Source: Prevotellaceae bacterium
Lineage (GTDB): Bacteria > Bacteroidota > Bacteroidia > Bacteroidales > Bacteroidaceae
Assembly (NCBI GenBank): GCA_028723525.1
Contig: JAQYET010000096.1
Coordinates: 1 to 64,000 of the forward strand
Length of the DNA stretch: 64,000 nucleotides
Reading direction: 5' to 3'
Shown here: piece after piece, positions 36,250 to 44,648 of the stretch
Layout of the letters: the number at the start of each line of letters is the position of its first letter
Numbering within the stretch: the first letter of the stretch is position 1
Notes under the pieces: model-generated
Databases searched by the model: none
Seen by the model: the letters and a program-made list of their open reading frames with translations, nothing else
What the model was told of the DNA's origin: nothing
Program-made: the position numbers and the translations under genes

Positions 36250-36807
36250 ATGCCCAAGAAACTGCGAACAATAGAAATCTCGCGACTGTCGCTGAAAGAC
36301 TTCCGCGAGGCAGAGAAACTGCCGCTAACGGTGGTTCTCGACGGCGTGCGCTCGATGTATAACATCGGTTCGGTGTTCCGGACGTGCGACGCTTTCCGCG
36401 TTGAGGAGGTGCTGCTGTGCGGCATTACGGCAACACCGCCACACCCGGAAATCCACAAAACCGCACTCGGAGGCGAGGACAGCGTGGCGTGGAGATATTT
36501 CCCCACGACGCTCGAAGCCGTTGACTATCTCCGCGCAAAACACCGGATGATTTACTCCATAGAACAGTGTGAAGGCTCGGTAATGCTCGGCGACATCGAC
36601 TCCCTCCCCGTATTCGCTGCCGACCGCCGCTCGGAGGGCTGCGCGGTGATATTCGGCAACGAGGTGAAAGGGGTGATGCAGGAGGTAATCGACCGCTCCG
36701 ACGGCTGCATCGAGATACCCCAATACGGCACGAAACACTCCCTCAACGTCGCCGTTACAGCCGGCATCGTGGTGTGGGAAGTTGCCCGACGGCTGCTTGA
36801 TACATGA
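36250..36807 (+). CDS. SpoU/TrmH-family RNA 2'-O-methyltransferase
   Basis: A 185-aa SPOUT methyltransferase. The trefoil-knot motifs are visible: LTVVLDGVRSMYNIGSVFRTCDAF (motif 1), VIFGNEVKGV (motif 2) and IEIPQYGTKHSLNVAVTAGIVVWE (motif 3), which form the SAM site and the dimer interface. It lacks the long N-terminal extension of rRNA-specific RlmB, so it is nearer the minimal tRNA type; the target nucleotide cannot be read from sequence. It is last in the rightward miaB-xerD-U32-sufE run and is followed by a long perfect hairpin. Confidence 0.9.
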   Translation: MPKKLRTIEISRLSLKDFREAEKLPLTVVLDGVRSMYNIGSVFRTCDAFRVEEVLLCGITATPPHPEIHKTALGGEDSVAWRYFPTTLEAVDYLRAKHRMIYSIEQCEGSVMLGDIDSLPVFAADRRSEGCAVIFGNEVKGVMQEVIDRSDGCIEIPQYGTKHSLNVAVTAGIVVWEVARRLLDT

Positions 36808-36816
36808 CCTATCACT

Positions 36817-36876
36817 CTTTAACCCCAATCTCTAAGTTTGCAATATGAATTGCAAACTTAGAGATTGGGGTTAAAG
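36817..36876. repeat. Perfect 28-bp-stem palindrome sharing the TTTAACCCCAATC terminus
   Basis: The left arm at 36817-36844 is the exact reverse complement of 36849-36876, with loop ATGA. The outer part CTTTAACCCCAATC matches the end of the MITE-like element at 9067. It stands between the convergent SpoU methyltransferase and DUF6850 genes and could also terminate both transcripts. Confidence 0.95.
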
Positions 36877-36925
36877 AAAGAAGCCCTGACGCTCTGCGAA
36901 ATACATCTTTTTGTCCCGGTGTTTA

Positions 36926-38566
36926 TCAGAAAGTTATCCCCACCGAGGCATGCAGTGCATAACCGCGGTTATCATTCCCGACGTCGTTTTTTCTGTATTC
37001 CGCCCGTGTTTCGGCAAAGAGTCCCATTCCGCTCATGAACTTAGGCACATATTCTGCACGCAGTCCGAATGAAAGCATAGTGTAGGAAGCCAGCGCATCA
37101 GCCACGCATCGCTCTGTCATTCTCTTCTTTGCCGCTGCCACATCGTCTTTCAGGGGCGACGTATAAGTATCATCCGCGGTTGTCGTGAATGCTCCGGAAA
37201 CATTCCGATAATACCGACATCCGATGTCTGCGGCAACGAGCAGATGTCTGCCTTTTGCCTGCCATTGCAGCGTTGCACCGAAATGATTATGCGAGAAGTG
37301 GAGTTCGCTGTGAGGATAGGCATACGATGAAGAATGATGCCGGTGTCCTCCCTGCAGAACAAGTGCGAGTAAATGGTTGCGCCCCAAAGCGAAGTTGGCA
37401 GTTGTTCCGATAAAGACATCGGTGTAACGGTTGGCATACATCGACAGATAACCGCGCACGGCATACTCGTTGGCGATAGATTCGCCGCCGATAATCTCGT
37501 CGCCTCGCCGCTTCTCACCATCCGTTCCGAGCCACACGGCGACACCCTTATCACTCATGGGCGACGCTTTCATCATGCCTTTCCAGCCCAACCGTGCCTG
37601 CCACCGGGTGACATGGAGGCGACTGATTGGCAGCGCGTTGAGGCTCGAAAGGATACGTTTGTAAGGGGTGTATTCGTAACCGGCCGTAAGAATTATGCCC
37701 CCGTTCCCCGCCGTGGGTCGTATGGCGAAGTCGGCTCCGCATCCTGTTGCCTTATAGTAAGCCTTGTTGTTGGTGCCCGAAAAACGCTCATACCAGTTGC
37801 CGAGTCCCGACATCTGATACTCCGGAACGACCCCTTCTTCGCGGAAAAACTCAACAGAATTGGTCTGTTTGTATAATTTCAGTGCCGCTCCGAGAGCCAG
37901 CCAATGGTTCGATATTCTGCGACTTATTCCCATACGCATATTCAGTTCGGTAGTTATTCCTCTCATACGCGGGTCGCTGACGCTCCATTCGTGTTCTGCA
38001 CGGAATGTCAGTTCCTCGCCTATTGTCCATTGTCCGAAGCTCGTTGCACATCCCCCATTGAAGGCATAACGCTCGGTGTTGCGGTCGCCTCCGAGTGTAT
38101 CAGCCAGCACGTAAGGACGTATGGTGTTCCAGTCTGACGATGAGTTCCACTCGACATTGTCACGACGCCCATTCTGATATGACGCCTCGCCCCACACCAC
38201 TGTCGCAGAACGTTGAAAGCGTCCGGCATCATTATCTTTTCCGAAGAGCCTTCTGTAGGTTGCCGCCCTTATGCCTATGTTGCGAAGGACATTTCCTTCC
38301 TGCATCACGAAAGCCTCATCTTCACGACGTTTGTCGGCATAGACGCCCAACTCTCCGTATGTGCTGCCGTATGCCTCGAAGCGAAGTGCAGGGTTCGCGA
38401 ACCAAGAATTCTGTGTATTCAGGAAGATATTGTGATGCTCGGCGGAACTTCTGATGACGCAAATTGCGGAGTCGGCTTCCCCCAAAGGCTGTTCACCGAC
38501 AACTGAAGAGGCTGCCGGAACGGTGGTGACGGAAAGTAATGCGAGGCACAGATATAGTCTGTTCAT
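36926..38566 (-). CDS. DUF6850-family outer-membrane barrel protein
   Basis: A 546-aa protein with a signal peptide (MNRLYLCLALLSVTTVPAAS) and alternating aromatic strands throughout (ITTELNMRMGISRRISNHWL, RNHLLALVLQGG, HLLVAADIGCRYYRNVSG), ending LHASVGITF, a terminal Phe typical of barrel proteins. An N-terminal segment NTQNSWFANPALRF with SYGELGVYAD-like spacing fits the DUF6850 family, of unknown function. It is last in a leftward four-gene run: TonB receptor, LRR/DUF4876 protein, lipoprotein, this gene, with a 4-bp overlap to the lipoprotein gene. It probably forms part of an outer-membrane uptake or surface complex. Confidence 0.8.
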   Translation of the reverse strand: MNRLYLCLALLSVTTVPAASSVVGEQPLGEADSAICVIRSSAEHHNIFLNTQNSWFANPALRFEAYGSTYGELGVYADKRREDEAFVMQEGNVLRNIGIRAATYRRLFGKDNDAGRFQRSATVVWGEASYQNGRRDNVEWNSSSDWNTIRPYVLADTLGGDRNTERYAFNGGCATSFGQWTIGEELTFRAEHEWSVSDPRMRGITTELNMRMGISRRISNHWLALGAALKLYKQTNSVEFFREEGVVPEYQMSGLGNWYERFSGTNNKAYYKATGCGADFAIRPTAGNGGIILTAGYEYTPYKRILSSLNALPISRLHVTRWQARLGWKGMMKASPMSDKGVAVWLGTDGEKRRGDEIIGGESIANEYAVRGYLSMYANRYTDVFIGTTANFALGRNHLLALVLQGGHRHHSSSYAYPHSELHFSHNHFGATLQWQAKGRHLLVAADIGCRYYRNVSGAFTTTADDTYTSPLKDDVAAAKKRMTERCVADALASYTMLSFGLRAEYVPKFMSGMGLFAETRAEYRKNDVGNDNRGYALHASVGITF

Positions 38567-38958
38567 TTGAATAACTGTATGTTGAGTTTCACCTCCGACG
38601 GTTTGTCAAGCACCTCCACATAACTGCTTGCTGCACGGAAGCGGTACACCCGACGTCTGCCGCCATTGATTTTCACTGCCACTTTGCCGTCTGCCGTTAT
38701 GTTGTACGGTCCGCGCATCACCTCGGGGAATGTAACGCTGATGCTGTCCCAGCCGTTTTCGGTCCACGTGAATTTGTTGGTAAGACACTGCATCGACACC
38801 GTTCCCATTGCCTGCAGCACTTCTATACTGTCGTGGGCGGTCAGTGTCACCCGTGCAGACGTAGTGACACAATCGTCATGCTCCGGCTCACAGGCGTTTA
38901 ACAACGCCGTGAGCCAGAGGCATAAGATTAGCGGTGATATGTTTTTTACAAATATCAT
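38563..38958 (-). CDS. Small lipoprotein of the DUF4876/DUF6850 locus
   Basis: A 131-aa protein with a hydrophobic leader and lipobox LLNACEPEHDD, so Cys23 should be lipidated. The mature part (about 108 aa) reads as beta strands (SARVTLTAHDSIEV, RVYRFRAASSYVEV, SEVKLNIQLF). I do not recognise a named family. It overlaps the DUF6850 gene by 4 bp and sits 27 bp after the LRR/DUF4876 gene. It probably acts on the outer membrane with these partners. Confidence 0.75.
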   Translation of the reverse strand: MIFVKNISPLILCLWLTALLNACEPEHDDCVTTSARVTLTAHDSIEVLQAMGTVSMQCLTNKFTWTENGWDSISVTFPEVMRGPYNITADGKVAVKINGGRRRVYRFRAASSYVEVLDKPSEVKLNIQLFK

Positions 38959-38985
38959 GTCACATTCTCAGGGCTTTTCCCCTCA

Positions 38986-40440
38986 TCACTTCACCAGCAC
39001 TTTTCGTCCGTTTATGATGTAGAGACCCGGCTTGCCGGTGCTATCCACGCGCACACCGTCGATACGATATATCCTCATTTCTTTCCTTTCGTCGTTTCTC
39101 ACGCTGTCAATTCCAGTCGTGGCACTAAGCATCGACGGCTCGGCATCGGATATAAAGTCCTCGGTGGAGTTGTTGGTGTCTATCCATTTCCCCTCCTCGT
39201 TCTTCTTGCGAATTACCGAATGGTTGTAGCGACTCTTGTCATGGTCAACGCTACCGCAGTGTGCCCAGCCAGAATCGAGCGTCGGAGCAAGCACGTTCCA
39301 CTGCCATTCTGATGCCACGCTAAGTCCCACGGCATCGACAATCCATGAGTTTGGAAGTTTATATCCGTCGCCGTCCATCGGGTATGAGTTACCGTTGAAG
39401 GTGAACACATAGGTGTAAGTGTATTTGAAGTTATTGATATATTCATCTCTCTTCACTTCCGGTTTTGCAAGCACATACGACTTGAAGCCTCGGTTGTGCA
39501 TGCCCCAGTAAGAGGCACTGTAGTCATACCAGTTATCCATATTTGTCACATCAGGATTGTCGGAGTCTTGAAAATTAGGATTTTCAGACTCGTCGTAGAA
39601 CTCAAAGTTTGCCTTTGACAAATCGAACGACTTGGGATTTACCTCCTTATGGTTTATGGCATTCACTGCCACCAGCACTTCCTCGCCCGGCTCAATGGGA
39701 TAGTCGTGCCCGTTGCCGGGGAAAAGATATATCGCACCTATTGTCGTGGTGTCTGCCATGATATCGGGGGTGTAGTCCTGCTTGTCAACCGACAAGAACG
39801 CCGTTTCAGCAAAAGCATATCCGTCAAGATAGAGAGTCTCGTTGCTGTTGTTGCCTATTTTCAGGTATTGATCGTCGCTATACTGCTTTCCTTCGGGCGT
39901 TGTCGTACCGGTGAAGAATATCTCACTGATTACGAGAGTCTGCGAACCTATCGGCACGTCGAAGTCTGCCGTTTCCACGATAGCCTTGAACAGATGATAG
40001 AAATCCTCGTTCAGGAAGCCCTGCTTCATCAGTTCCGGCACGTAGAGAGTGACGTTGGCGAAGTCGAAAGAGTTCTCCGACAGTTCTGCCGGTTCTGCCA
40101 TGTAAGCCGTGGTGAGACTCTCACACTGCTTGAAAGCTTCCTCGTTGATGAATGTAACCGACGAAGGAATACGCACGTTGGTAACAGTCTTGGAACCGAA
40201 GAACGCCTTCTTGCCGATTGCTGTGACGTTATAGGTGATGCCGTTGTTGGTTACTTTGGCAGGCAATGTTACGTTTCCGGTATAGGAGTTGTATTCTTCG
40301 GTGGCGTAAGTCACCTCAACGCTGTTGGAACCGGTGATGTTGTAGAACACGTTTCCGTTCTGAAAATCGAAAGCCATTGCGCTGTTTGCCGCAAATGCTG
40401 TAATTGCACAGAGTGCAAATCGGGTAAATGTTTTGATCAT
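38986..40440 (-). CDS. LRR_5 + DUF4876 surface protein with T9SS tail
   Basis: A 484-aa protein with signal peptide MIKTFTRFALCAITAFAANSAMA. Residues about 25-125 form a short BspA-like LRR block (NNGITYNVTAIGKKAFFGSK, RIPSSVTFINEEAFKQCESL). The central part (TLVISEIFFTGTTTPEGKQY, DQYLKIGNNSNETLYLDGYA) matches the DUF4876 pattern, a lamin-tail-like fold. The end GVRVDSTGKPGLYIINGRKVLVK is a type A sorting domain. Combining an LRR front, DUF4876 and a T9SS tail beside a TonB receptor is unusual. It may capture a ligand at the surface for the receptor. It starts 17 bp after the receptor stop. Confidence 0.8.
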   Translation of the reverse strand: MIKTFTRFALCAITAFAANSAMAFDFQNGNVFYNITGSNSVEVTYATEEYNSYTGNVTLPAKVTNNGITYNVTAIGKKAFFGSKTVTNVRIPSSVTFINEEAFKQCESLTTAYMAEPAELSENSFDFANVTLYVPELMKQGFLNEDFYHLFKAIVETADFDVPIGSQTLVISEIFFTGTTTPEGKQYSDDQYLKIGNNSNETLYLDGYAFAETAFLSVDKQDYTPDIMADTTTIGAIYLFPGNGHDYPIEPGEEVLVAVNAINHKEVNPKSFDLSKANFEFYDESENPNFQDSDNPDVTNMDNWYDYSASYWGMHNRGFKSYVLAKPEVKRDEYINNFKYTYTYVFTFNGNSYPMDGDGYKLPNSWIVDAVGLSVASEWQWNVLAPTLDSGWAHCGSVDHDKSRYNHSVIRKKNEEGKWIDTNNSTEDFISDAEPSMLSATTGIDSVRNDERKEMRIYRIDGVRVDSTGKPGLYIINGRKVLVK

Positions 40441-40457
40441 AAAAATAATTGTTAGAG

Positions 40458-43238
40458 TTATATATTGAAGTTTATTTCAAGTCCGAAGTACGGCGTTACA
40501 TACCTGCGAGTGGTATAGTTGTTGCGCGTATAGTCGGGATGAATGTCGAAAATCTTGTTTACGAAGAGCGCAACCATTAACTTATCGCGCAGCAGTCGTT
40601 TCGTTGCCTTGAGGTTAAGGTTCATATAGAAGGGCACAGTCTGTCGCTTTTCTATACCACTATTATATGTACGCACGAGGAACTGCCGCTCCATGTCGGC
40701 TGCATCTGCATCGGTAAAGGGGTGTAATAAGCCATCGGCAGTCATGTAACTCACCGGTCGGGCTTCCTTGTGCATGTGCTCCCGGGCGGTGTACCACATA
40801 CATTGCGCCGACACGGAAAAGCCCAATGCCAGCCGTGGCACGTCGGTATCGAATGTGAAATTGGTGTTCCACATCTCGCGTATGTATCCATCGTCATCGT
40901 CGTAAAGCCCCACCAGTTCAAGATTACGCCCGGCAACGGTTCGCGAGAGATGTTCCTGCACCACCATAGAGTTGTTGTATTGCGACTTCAACCATGCCCC
41001 GGTAATGGTCATTCGGGTAGCCAACAGCGACCAGCGAGGCGATGAATAGGTGTATTCCACGCCACGTTTCAGAGTCCTGCTGCCGTTACCTGTCTGTCCG
41101 GTGCTGCGCAATACTTGCCGCATCTCGTATGGCAGGGTGTGCGGGTCGGGAGGAGTGGTGATGGAATTGTGGTCTATGCCCGATGTGTCATACCATTTGT
41201 AGGCATAGGAATGATAGTCTGCCATAGGGCGAAATCCCGACTTCATGTCTTCCTCGAAGTATGTCACGATAAGCCGATGTCCTCTCCATGAAGCATCGAT
41301 GCTCATCTCCCATTTGCTGTTACGCGCCGCATTGAGATGATAGTTGGAAGGGTCTTTCACGTATGTCTGCAGCCACACGGAGCGCAGTTCGCGCTTTTCG
41401 TGCCAATAGTTCATCTCCACCATGTCTATGAAAAGGGGCTCGGGATATAACAGATTGATAGTAGGCATCTTGGTATGCTTGCCCCAACCGCCTCGCAGTT
41501 GCAGTTTAAGCGGAGCACCGAAAAATGATATTTGCGGCAGACTCCAGCCTGCGTTAATCCTCGGGTCTGCGTAAACCTTGCCGCACAGGTCGTAACGGCT
41601 GTCGAGATTGGTCATCGTCGAAGTGCGCACTCCTGCCACTAACTGCAGTTGATGACGCAGAACGGGGACTGTGATGTCTGCCTCGGCAAATCCCGACAAC
41701 TGCATCTCGGCAGGCACGTCACGATATTTCCGCTGCCGGGAAGACAGTCCTACGTATAGCGGAAACATCGGGTCGAACAGCTGTCCGTTGCCGAGGTTCT
41801 TGTCGTATTGCCAGTCGGCACCCACTTTCAGGATGTTGCTCATCCACGATGACGGCATGGAAAAATCGGCTTGAGCCTTCACGAAGATGCCCAAAGGTCG
41901 CCCGTCAACCCTATGTCGTCCCGTATATTTATATGGATAGATGAGCACGGCACTGCTTTCGCCCTCTTCGTGGGTGACTGCGGCAGGCTGGCCGTGGTCT
42001 ATCTGCACCAGACGCTGCCTGTCGAGAATGTTCTTCTCGAAGTTCACCGATGCCAGCAGTTCTGCCGAGCGCAACCATTCGTCCTCGCTGCGGCTATCCT
42101 GTCGCAATGTGAAATTTGCCGCCCAACGATTTCGGTCGCTCTTATATGAGTCAACACCGCCATAGTTCAGTTCGGGATCAATGTTGTCATCGTCGAACGA
42201 TCCGGAGTAGTCGAGGTTGAGCATGGCGTTCCATTGTCTGCGCCGAGTTTGCCAACCATGCCCTCCGCGCACCGAGAACGACAGCCGTTGATAGGTTTCC
42301 AGCACGTTTCGCGGGTCTCCGTTAGCCTTCAGCCAGTCAGCACTGATGTTCAGAGTCCACCCCATTTCGTCCCACTCCAAGCCCTTCGACACATGCAGCA
42401 GTTTGCTCTCCATGTCTGCCTTGAAACGCGCTTGCAGGCGGTGTCCTCCCCTGCGGCGTTTCACTTTCACAAGTCCGCTCGTAAGGTCGCCGTATTCCAC
42501 GCCCGGAATACCTCTCACCACCTCCACCTGTTCCACGTCATCGGTGGATATGGAACGCATATCCACGCCCGAATTTGTGAAGTCTCTACGGGTTGTTTTA
42601 GAGTCCCACGCACCATTCATGTGCTGCATGTCGGCATTTGTAGATATTGGTGCTCCGTCTATCAAGAAACTTGTTCCCAGCGACGACGTGTTGTATTTTC
42701 CCTCCGGTCGCTCCGTCTCTCGCAGTTTTATTATGTTTGGAGAAGTCAGGTTCGGGTCGCTCGCCATTCCTCCCGGCAGCAATTCCATGAGGTCGCTGAT
42801 GCTTGAGGGCTGCAGATGCTTCATGGCTTGCTTTCCGATTACCGACGATGAGGTGAGTCCGCGACGCTCTGTTGCAGTCACCACCACCTCTTTCAGCATT
42901 GTGGTTGAGGGCGTAAGGCGGTATGTGGCATTGTTTCTAAGCCTGCCTTTCAGTTCGTCGTAGCCCAGCGAAGATATGATTATGTCTGTTGCTGTGGTGT
43001 CAGCATGTATTGTAAAGAAGCCTTCTGTGTCTGCAATGACTACATTCTGCGGACTGCCGGCAAGTCTTATCCATGCCCCCGGCAGCGGTTCTCCCGTCTG
43101 TTTGTCGGTCACACGCCCCCTTGCCGTGACCTGAGCGGCAGCTGGAACGGTCACCGGCAACAGCACTATATATATTAAAAAGGTATGAAAAACCTGCAAA
43201 GCAAGGCTTGTTTTATGTTTTCTGCATATCTTTTTCAT
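40458..43238 (-). CDS. TonB-dependent outer-membrane receptor
   Basis: A 926-aa receptor. After the signal region (ending VPAAAQ) comes a carboxypeptidase-regulatory-like domain (about 37-115: ARGRVTDKQTGEPLPGAWIRL, IIISSLGYDELKGRL). The plug domain follows (VTATERRGLTSSSVIGKQAM, SISTDDVEQVEVVRGIPGVEYGDLTSGLVKVK), then a 22-strand barrel ending YFGLEINFNI. There is no SusD gene, so it is not a SusCD glycan system. The substrate may be a metal chelate, cofactor or peptide. It leads the four-gene locus and has its own promoter. Confidence 0.93.
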   Translation of the reverse strand: MKKICRKHKTSLALQVFHTFLIYIVLLPVTVPAAAQVTARGRVTDKQTGEPLPGAWIRLAGSPQNVVIADTEGFFTIHADTTATDIIISSLGYDELKGRLRNNATYRLTPSTTMLKEVVVTATERRGLTSSSVIGKQAMKHLQPSSISDLMELLPGGMASDPNLTSPNIIKLRETERPEGKYNTSSLGTSFLIDGAPISTNADMQHMNGAWDSKTTRRDFTNSGVDMRSISTDDVEQVEVVRGIPGVEYGDLTSGLVKVKRRRGGHRLQARFKADMESKLLHVSKGLEWDEMGWTLNISADWLKANGDPRNVLETYQRLSFSVRGGHGWQTRRRQWNAMLNLDYSGSFDDDNIDPELNYGGVDSYKSDRNRWAANFTLRQDSRSEDEWLRSAELLASVNFEKNILDRQRLVQIDHGQPAAVTHEEGESSAVLIYPYKYTGRHRVDGRPLGIFVKAQADFSMPSSWMSNILKVGADWQYDKNLGNGQLFDPMFPLYVGLSSRQRKYRDVPAEMQLSGFAEADITVPVLRHQLQLVAGVRTSTMTNLDSRYDLCGKVYADPRINAGWSLPQISFFGAPLKLQLRGGWGKHTKMPTINLLYPEPLFIDMVEMNYWHEKRELRSVWLQTYVKDPSNYHLNAARNSKWEMSIDASWRGHRLIVTYFEEDMKSGFRPMADYHSYAYKWYDTSGIDHNSITTPPDPHTLPYEMRQVLRSTGQTGNGSRTLKRGVEYTYSSPRWSLLATRMTITGAWLKSQYNNSMVVQEHLSRTVAGRNLELVGLYDDDDGYIREMWNTNFTFDTDVPRLALGFSVSAQCMWYTAREHMHKEARPVSYMTADGLLHPFTDADAADMERQFLVRTYNSGIEKRQTVPFYMNLNLKATKRLLRDKLMVALFVNKIFDIHPDYTRNNYTTRRYVTPYFGLEINFNI

Positions 43239-43248
43239 AATAATGGTG

Positions 43249-43280
43249 CAAAAGTATTGGTTTCAAATGATGTCGGCAAT
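43249..43280 (-). promoter_or_regulatory. Promoter of the TonB receptor locus, with adjacent dyad
   Basis: On the reverse strand, ATTG (43277-43280), 20 bp, then TACTTTTG (43249-43256). Just upstream, AAAAAT (43285-43290) and ATTTTT (43295-43300) form a dyad around CGGT that could bind a regulator. Confidence 0.6.
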
Positions 43281-43344
43281 ACCCAAAAATCGGTATTTTT
43301 AATGTGCGACGCGGTGTTCCATTAAGCCGAAAAACGTTGTTTTA

Positions 43345-43376
43345 CTTGCATATTGCAATGGAATTACTTAATTTTG
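43345..43376 (+). promoter_or_regulatory. Promoter of the DUF3332 gene
   Basis: CTTG (43345-43348), 20 bp, then TAATTTTG (43369-43376), about 30 bp before the ATG at 43407. Confidence 0.7.
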
Positions 43377-43406
43377 CAACATATTTTTGATTTAAAACTA
43401 CATATT

Positions 43407-43958
43407 ATGTTCAAGAAAAGCATTAAACTATTCGTGTGTATTTGCATTGCAGCAATCACGCTGAACTCGTGTATCGGGTCGTTCGGACTGTTCAACAAGG
43501 TGTTATCTTGGAACAAGACAGCCACGGACAACAAGTTCCTTAACGAACTCATATTCATCCTCATATCACCGGCATACGCTATCTGCGGCACTGCCGACCT
43601 GCTTGTTCTCAACACAATAGAGTTCTGGTCGGGCGATAACCCGATAGCCTCTAACGTCGGCAAGACACAGAGTGTTATGGGAAGCGACGGCAGGATGTAT
43701 TCCGTGACGACGCTGAAAGACGGATATGAGATAAAGGATGCCGACGGTAAGCAGGTGAATTTCACCTTCGACGAGCAGCAGCAGACATGGTCGGTGGAGG
43801 CAGAGGGCACGAAACAGGTGCTGCTGAAGATGAAAGACAACGACACTGCGGAGATAATGCTCCCCAACGGAGGCACAAAAGACATCTCACTCAACGAGCA
43901 AGGGATGTTCGAAGCGCGCTTGGCGTTGGGCGAAGGCAGTTATTTTGCTGCGCGATAA
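43407..43958 (+). CDS. DUF3332 family lipoprotein
   Basis: A 183-aa protein opening MFKKSIKLFVCICIAAITLN followed by SCIGSFGLFNKVLSWNKTATDN. The lipobox Cys is residue 22 (LNSC). ISPAYAICGTADLLVLNTIEFWSGDNP is the conserved DUF3332 core; the C-terminal half is a beta-rich region with KLSEV-type repeats of charge and NGGTKDISL. Function is unknown for the family, which is widespread in Bacteroidetes. An in-frame ATG at 43353 would place the promoter inside the gene, so I use 43407. Confidence 0.85.
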   Translation: MFKKSIKLFVCICIAAITLNSCIGSFGLFNKVLSWNKTATDNKFLNELIFILISPAYAICGTADLLVLNTIEFWSGDNPIASNVGKTQSVMGSDGRMYSVTTLKDGYEIKDADGKQVNFTFDEQQQTWSVEAEGTKQVLLKMKDNDTAEIMLPNGGTKDISLNEQGMFEARLALGEGSYFAAR

Positions 43959-44099
43959 GGCACGAGGTATATTCCGCTATATGGCATGCCGATAAGTATA
44001 TAATACATTCTCAACTCCGCAAAACATACGTTACTTCAGTGGAAAGCATTAGTTCTGCATCATGTGATGATACAGGAAGATAAATATTACATATAGTTT

Positions 44100-44635
44100 A
44101 TGAAACGGATATATGGATATGACGACCTTCAACCTGTGTTAGAACGGTTGCTGAAGGGAAAGGAATCGGGCGACTTGGAGTTCAAGTCGGCTAAGGGAGG
44201 GTTCCCTCATTCATTTTGGGAAACGTATTCTTCGTTTGCCAATACTGACGGTGGCGTTGATAAAATTATGCGTGGTTGGGAAGATATCATGTATATGGAA
44301 TGAATGTTGGACTTAATGTAGGACTTCAGGTGCCTAATGTAGGACTTAATGATGATAATGTAGGACTTGACAATAGCAATGTAGGACTTAATGACAACAT
44401 TGCCGATAAGAGAAGATATTCTCAACAACAACTACGCGAACTCATAGTATCTTACTGCACAGAATGGAGGACTGCAGAAGAAATTGCAACAGAAGTGGGT
44501 AGAAACATTGTATATATCAGAGACCGGGTGCTTCCAAAACTGTCAGACGTTATAGAGAAGAGGTATGATATTCCTCACCATCCGCATCAGAAATACAAGG
44601 CAAGACAAATGGGAGAAAAAGAAGTATTACGTTAA
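44100..44635 (+). pseudogene. Broken AlbA_2/Schlafen-type ATP-binding regulator gene
   Basis: Two frames together encode the two ends of an AlbA_2-domain protein. Frame one (44100-44303) gives [14 protein letters not shown] and [14 protein letters not shown], the normal N-terminal start, then jumps to [11 protein letters not shown], which normally sits some 250 residues later near the C-terminus. It ends at TGA 44303. The rest continues in another frame to 44635: NVGL repeats, then a winged-helix tail (EWRTAEEIATEVGRNIVYIRDRVLPKL). So there is an internal deletion plus a frameshift. The deletion join falls in GGTGGCGTT (44250-44258), which encodes GGV and could be a microhomology present at both original ends. 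The intact family acts as DNA-binding or transcription-related regulators. Confidence 0.75.
44303..44398 (+). repeat. Tandem AATGTAGGACTT repeats
   Basis: Five copies of a 12-bp word AATGT(T/A)GGACTT occur at 44303, 44315, 44336, 44357 and 44378. The first step is 12 bp and the others are 21 bp with variable 9-bp inserts. They encode NVGL-type repeats in the shifted frame of the broken gene, a linker known in such proteins. Confidence 0.9.
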
Positions 44636-44648
44636 ATAAACAACAGAG

